DNA from: an uncultured bacterium
GTDB taxonomy: Bacteria > Planctomycetota > Phycisphaerae > Phycisphaerales > UBA1924
NCBI GenBank assembly: GCA_938003595.1
Contig: CALKYH010000193.1
Coordinates: 1 to 33,415 of the forward strand
Length of the DNA: 33,415 nt
Direction of reading: 5' to 3'
Shown here piece after piece: positions 32,060-33,415 of this stretch. Numbering within the stretch: position 1 is the first letter of the stretch; every line of letters starts with the position of its first letter. The notes under the pieces are model-generated. The model was not told the origin of the DNA, made no database searches, and saw nothing but the letters and a program-made list of their open reading frames with translations. A program made the translations under genes and the position numbers.

Positions 32060-32713
32060 TCAGCTGCCGATGAGGATCTCGACTCGCCGGCTCTCCTTCT
32101 TGGTCGCCTTGGGCACGCTGGGGCCGAAGGAGGCGACATACATGTCGTCGTTGGAGATGCCCTTGCTGGCCAGGTATTCCTCGACCGCCAGCGCCCGCTC
32201 GGCGCCCAGGCGCTCGTTGGTCTTCCAGCCGCTCTTCTTGATCGGGTCGGAGTCGGTGTGGCCCTCGATCCGCATCATGCGCCCGGCGTACTGCGACTGC
32301 AGCACCGAGGCGACCCGGTCCAGCGTGCGCTTGGCCTCGGGGCGGAGCGTCACGCGCCCGGAGTCGAACAGGATGTCGCCGGAGACATCGAGCTTCACGC
32401 CGCCGCCGACGAGGTTCGTCGAGGTCACGCCCTCGATGCCCTCGAAGCCGGTCGAGCCGCTCGTGGAAGGCGCCGAGAGCTGGCTCTCCAGGTTGGCGCG
32501 CTCGTCCTCCAGCAGCGCCCGCTGGGCGTTGGCCTCGCTCAGCTGCGACTCCAGCTGCGAGTTCCGTCCGCGCAGCTCCTGGTTCTCCTGCTCCAGCAGA
32601 GCGACCCGCTGCTTGGGGTCGTCGCCGCAGCCGACGAGGACCGAGACCACAAGACCCCCGACGACCGCGATGGTTTTTCGCGAGGCCGAGGGAGACAGCA
32701 GAGAAATTCGCAT
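32060..32713 (-). CDS. OmpA-family (Pal-like) lipoprotein with coiled coil
   Basis: 217-aa lipoprotein anchoring the outer membrane to peptidoglycan. The signal sequence ends in a lipobox, VVSVLVGC (Cys ~29). A coiled coil follows (LLEQENQELRGRNSQLESQL and onward to ~80), then a Ser/Gly linker and the C-terminal OmpA domain: DILFDSGRVTLRPEAKRTLD, IEGHTDSDPI and NERLGAERALAVEEYL, which contain the Asp/Arg pair that binds diaminopimelate. ATG 32713 has GGAGG 8 nt upstream; an in-frame ATG six codons earlier is less well placed. A strong terminator follows the gene. With ExbB/ExbD in the same window it could be the Pal partner of a Tol-like system, but that is speculation. Confidence 0.92.
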   Translation of the reverse strand: MRISLLSPSASRKTIAVVGGLVVSVLVGCGDDPKQRVALLEQENQELRGRNSQLESQLSEANAQRALLEDERANLESQLSAPSTSGSTGFEGIEGVTSTNLVGGGVKLDVSGDILFDSGRVTLRPEAKRTLDRVASVLQSQYAGRMMRIEGHTDSDPIKKSGWKTNERLGAERALAVEEYLASKGISNDDMYVASFGPSVPKATKKESRRVEILIGS

Positions 32714-32817
32714 CAGACCGCCTCCGTGCATCAAGCAGACCGAACCAGAGCCGCGGGCGACGCTCGCCCGAGGGCGCTGATTGCAACCGACCCCCCGTCC
32801 CCCGTCAAGCCGGGGCG

Positions 32818-33414
32818 CTACGGCAGACGCATCATCCCGGCCGTCAGGCCCGCGATCAGCCGTTCGAACTGCGGGTGCGCCGCCATCACCGCCAATGTCG
32901 CCACCGCCAGGTGAGGCCCGTACGGCAGCGCCGCCGACGCCCCGCCCCGGAGGACGAACACCATCATCGTCCAGCCCAGCCCCAGCAGCGGCGCCACGGC
33001 GAAGGCCAGCAGCGGGTCCGCCCAGCCCAGCGCGGCGCCCACCGCCGCCATCAGGTGCACATCCCCCAGACCCATCGCCTCCGCGCCGAAGGCCAGCGAT
33101 GCCAGCAACCGGATCGCCCACACCACCGCCCCGCCCACCAGGTAGCCCAGCACGGACCCGCCCAGCGCCCGCACCCACAGCGGCGAGTCGAATGGGAACA
33201 TCTGCGCCAGCCACAGCCCCGCCACCGCTGCCCAGCTGCGCCGCAGGTCGCTGACGATCACGGCGCATCGGGCCACCCGGTGCATCTCGCGCAGCAGGGC
33301 CACGAGGGGCTCGCCCGTGAAGTGGTGCGCCACCTGCGCGCAACTCACCACGTCGATGCTCCGGTCGGCCAGCGGAATGGCCAGCGCCGACGCGCAGACG
33401 GCGTCGTGGGCGTG
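32818..33414 (-). CDS. methyltransferase / A24 prepilin peptidase hybrid reading frame, 5' end outside window
   Basis: One open frame of 198 codons whose two halves belong to different families. Upstream half (33414 to ~33205): class I SAM methyltransferase end, with PLADRSIDVVSCAQVAHHF and LLREMHRVARCAVIVSDLRR, as in Methyltransf_11 proteins. Downstream half (~33190 to 32818): type IV prepilin peptidase C-terminal half, multi-TM, with EAMGLGDVHLMAAVGAALGW (the catalytic GxGD Asp at 33061-33063) and LPYGPHLAVATL. The peptidase N-terminal half, including its first catalytic Asp, is missing unless the SDLRR aspartate takes that place. No frameshift explains it: the other two frames hold neither family. 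True fusion, gene decay or assembly join remain open. Stop TAG 104 nt before the ompA-family start. Confidence 0.75.
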   Translation of the reverse strand, partial: HAHDAVCASALAIPLADRSIDVVSCAQVAHHFTGEPLVALLREMHRVARCAVIVSDLRRSWAAVAGLWLAQMFPFDSPLWVRALGGSVLGYLVGGAVVWAIRLLASLAFGAEAMGLGDVHLMAAVGAALGWADPLLAFAVAPLLGLGWTMMVFVLRGGASAALPYGPHLAVATLAVMAAHPQFERLIAGLTAGMMRLP

Positions 33415-33415
33415 G

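Noticed and set aside
31986..32786. N-terminal extension of recG through the ompA region
   Set aside because: It is just an open frame in another phase of the ompA gene; RecG homology begins at the ATG at 31985 and a terminator lies in between.
33061..33415. Frameshift explanation for the missing prepilin peptidase N-terminus
   Set aside because: Neither of the other two minus-strand frames between 33200 and the edge encodes peptidase-like membrane sequence; the methyltransferase half is in the same frame as the GxGD half.
1..33415. CTAG depletion as the main word-avoidance signal
   Set aside because: CTAG is also rare (roughly eight copies seen), but that is common in bacteria; ACGT is far rarer still.
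1..33415. CRISPR arrays, IS elements, integrase or phage genes
   Set aside because: No regularly spaced direct repeats, no transposase or integrase motifs and no attachment-site duplication around the tRNA were seen.

Overview
The window is a contiguous piece of a very G+C-rich (about 70% by eye) bacterial chromosome from a Gram-negative-type (diderm) organism. The best guess is a planctomycete of the Phycisphaerae group. That rests on a VPAPG...RRRRR sorting tail (PEP-CTERM-like), a secreted protein with a DUF1559/pilin-like tail, a tandem pterin-synthase protein, and lipid A/Kdo/heptose genes. The taxonomy is inference; there is no rRNA or other marker here that I can place with certainty.

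Layout. 1-2.4 kb: the 3' part of a P1B-4-type metal ATPase, convergent with an exported glutathione peroxidase. 2.4-7 kb: a tandem-domain 6-pyruvoyl/6-carboxy-tetrahydropterin synthase, then two overlapping leftward genes for exported proteins of unknown function; the upstream one carries a pilin-like C-terminal module. 7-13.7 kb: a tightly packed rightward run of heptosyltransferase, Maf, a 3-TM protein, lpxK, hldE, nadC and an M28 peptidase, which ties outer-membrane sugar and lipid A synthesis to housekeeping functions. 13.7-14.4 kb: a leftward PEP-CTERM-like surface protein. 14.7-20.4 kb: a complete leftward imuA-imuB-dnaE2 mutagenesis cassette with a clear sigma-70 promoter whose -10 box lies inside a near-palindromic operator. 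20.6-22.1 kb: a secreted M64 metallopeptidase with a dockerin-like tail. 22.2-26.9 kb: tRNA-Val(TAC), then waaA/kdtA, thiL, tsaE and yacG with 4-11 nt overlaps, followed by an ExbB-ExbD-ExbD proton-channel set. 26.9-33.4 kb: a leftward group with a partial methyltransferase/prepilin-peptidase hybrid, an OmpA-family lipoprotein, recG, an XRE regulator, a small basic protein, polX and a Fur-family regulator.

How it fits together. Envelope assembly (heptosyltransferase, LpxK, HldE, KdtA, OmpA lipoprotein, ExbBD) and DNA repair/mutagenesis (ImuA/ImuB/DnaE2, RecG, PolX) are the two recurring themes. There is no phage, IS element, CRISPR array or obvious genomic island.

The most interesting signals cut across genes. 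The tetranucleotide ACGT is almost absent (two copies found by eye against roughly 90 expected from composition). Many genes without a Shine-Dalgarno have a TANNNT -10 box only 6-10 nt before the start codon, suggesting widespread leaderless transcription. The imuA promoter has a dyad operator unlike the LexA boxes I know. The right edge holds an apparent in-frame methyltransferase/prepilin-peptidase chimera.
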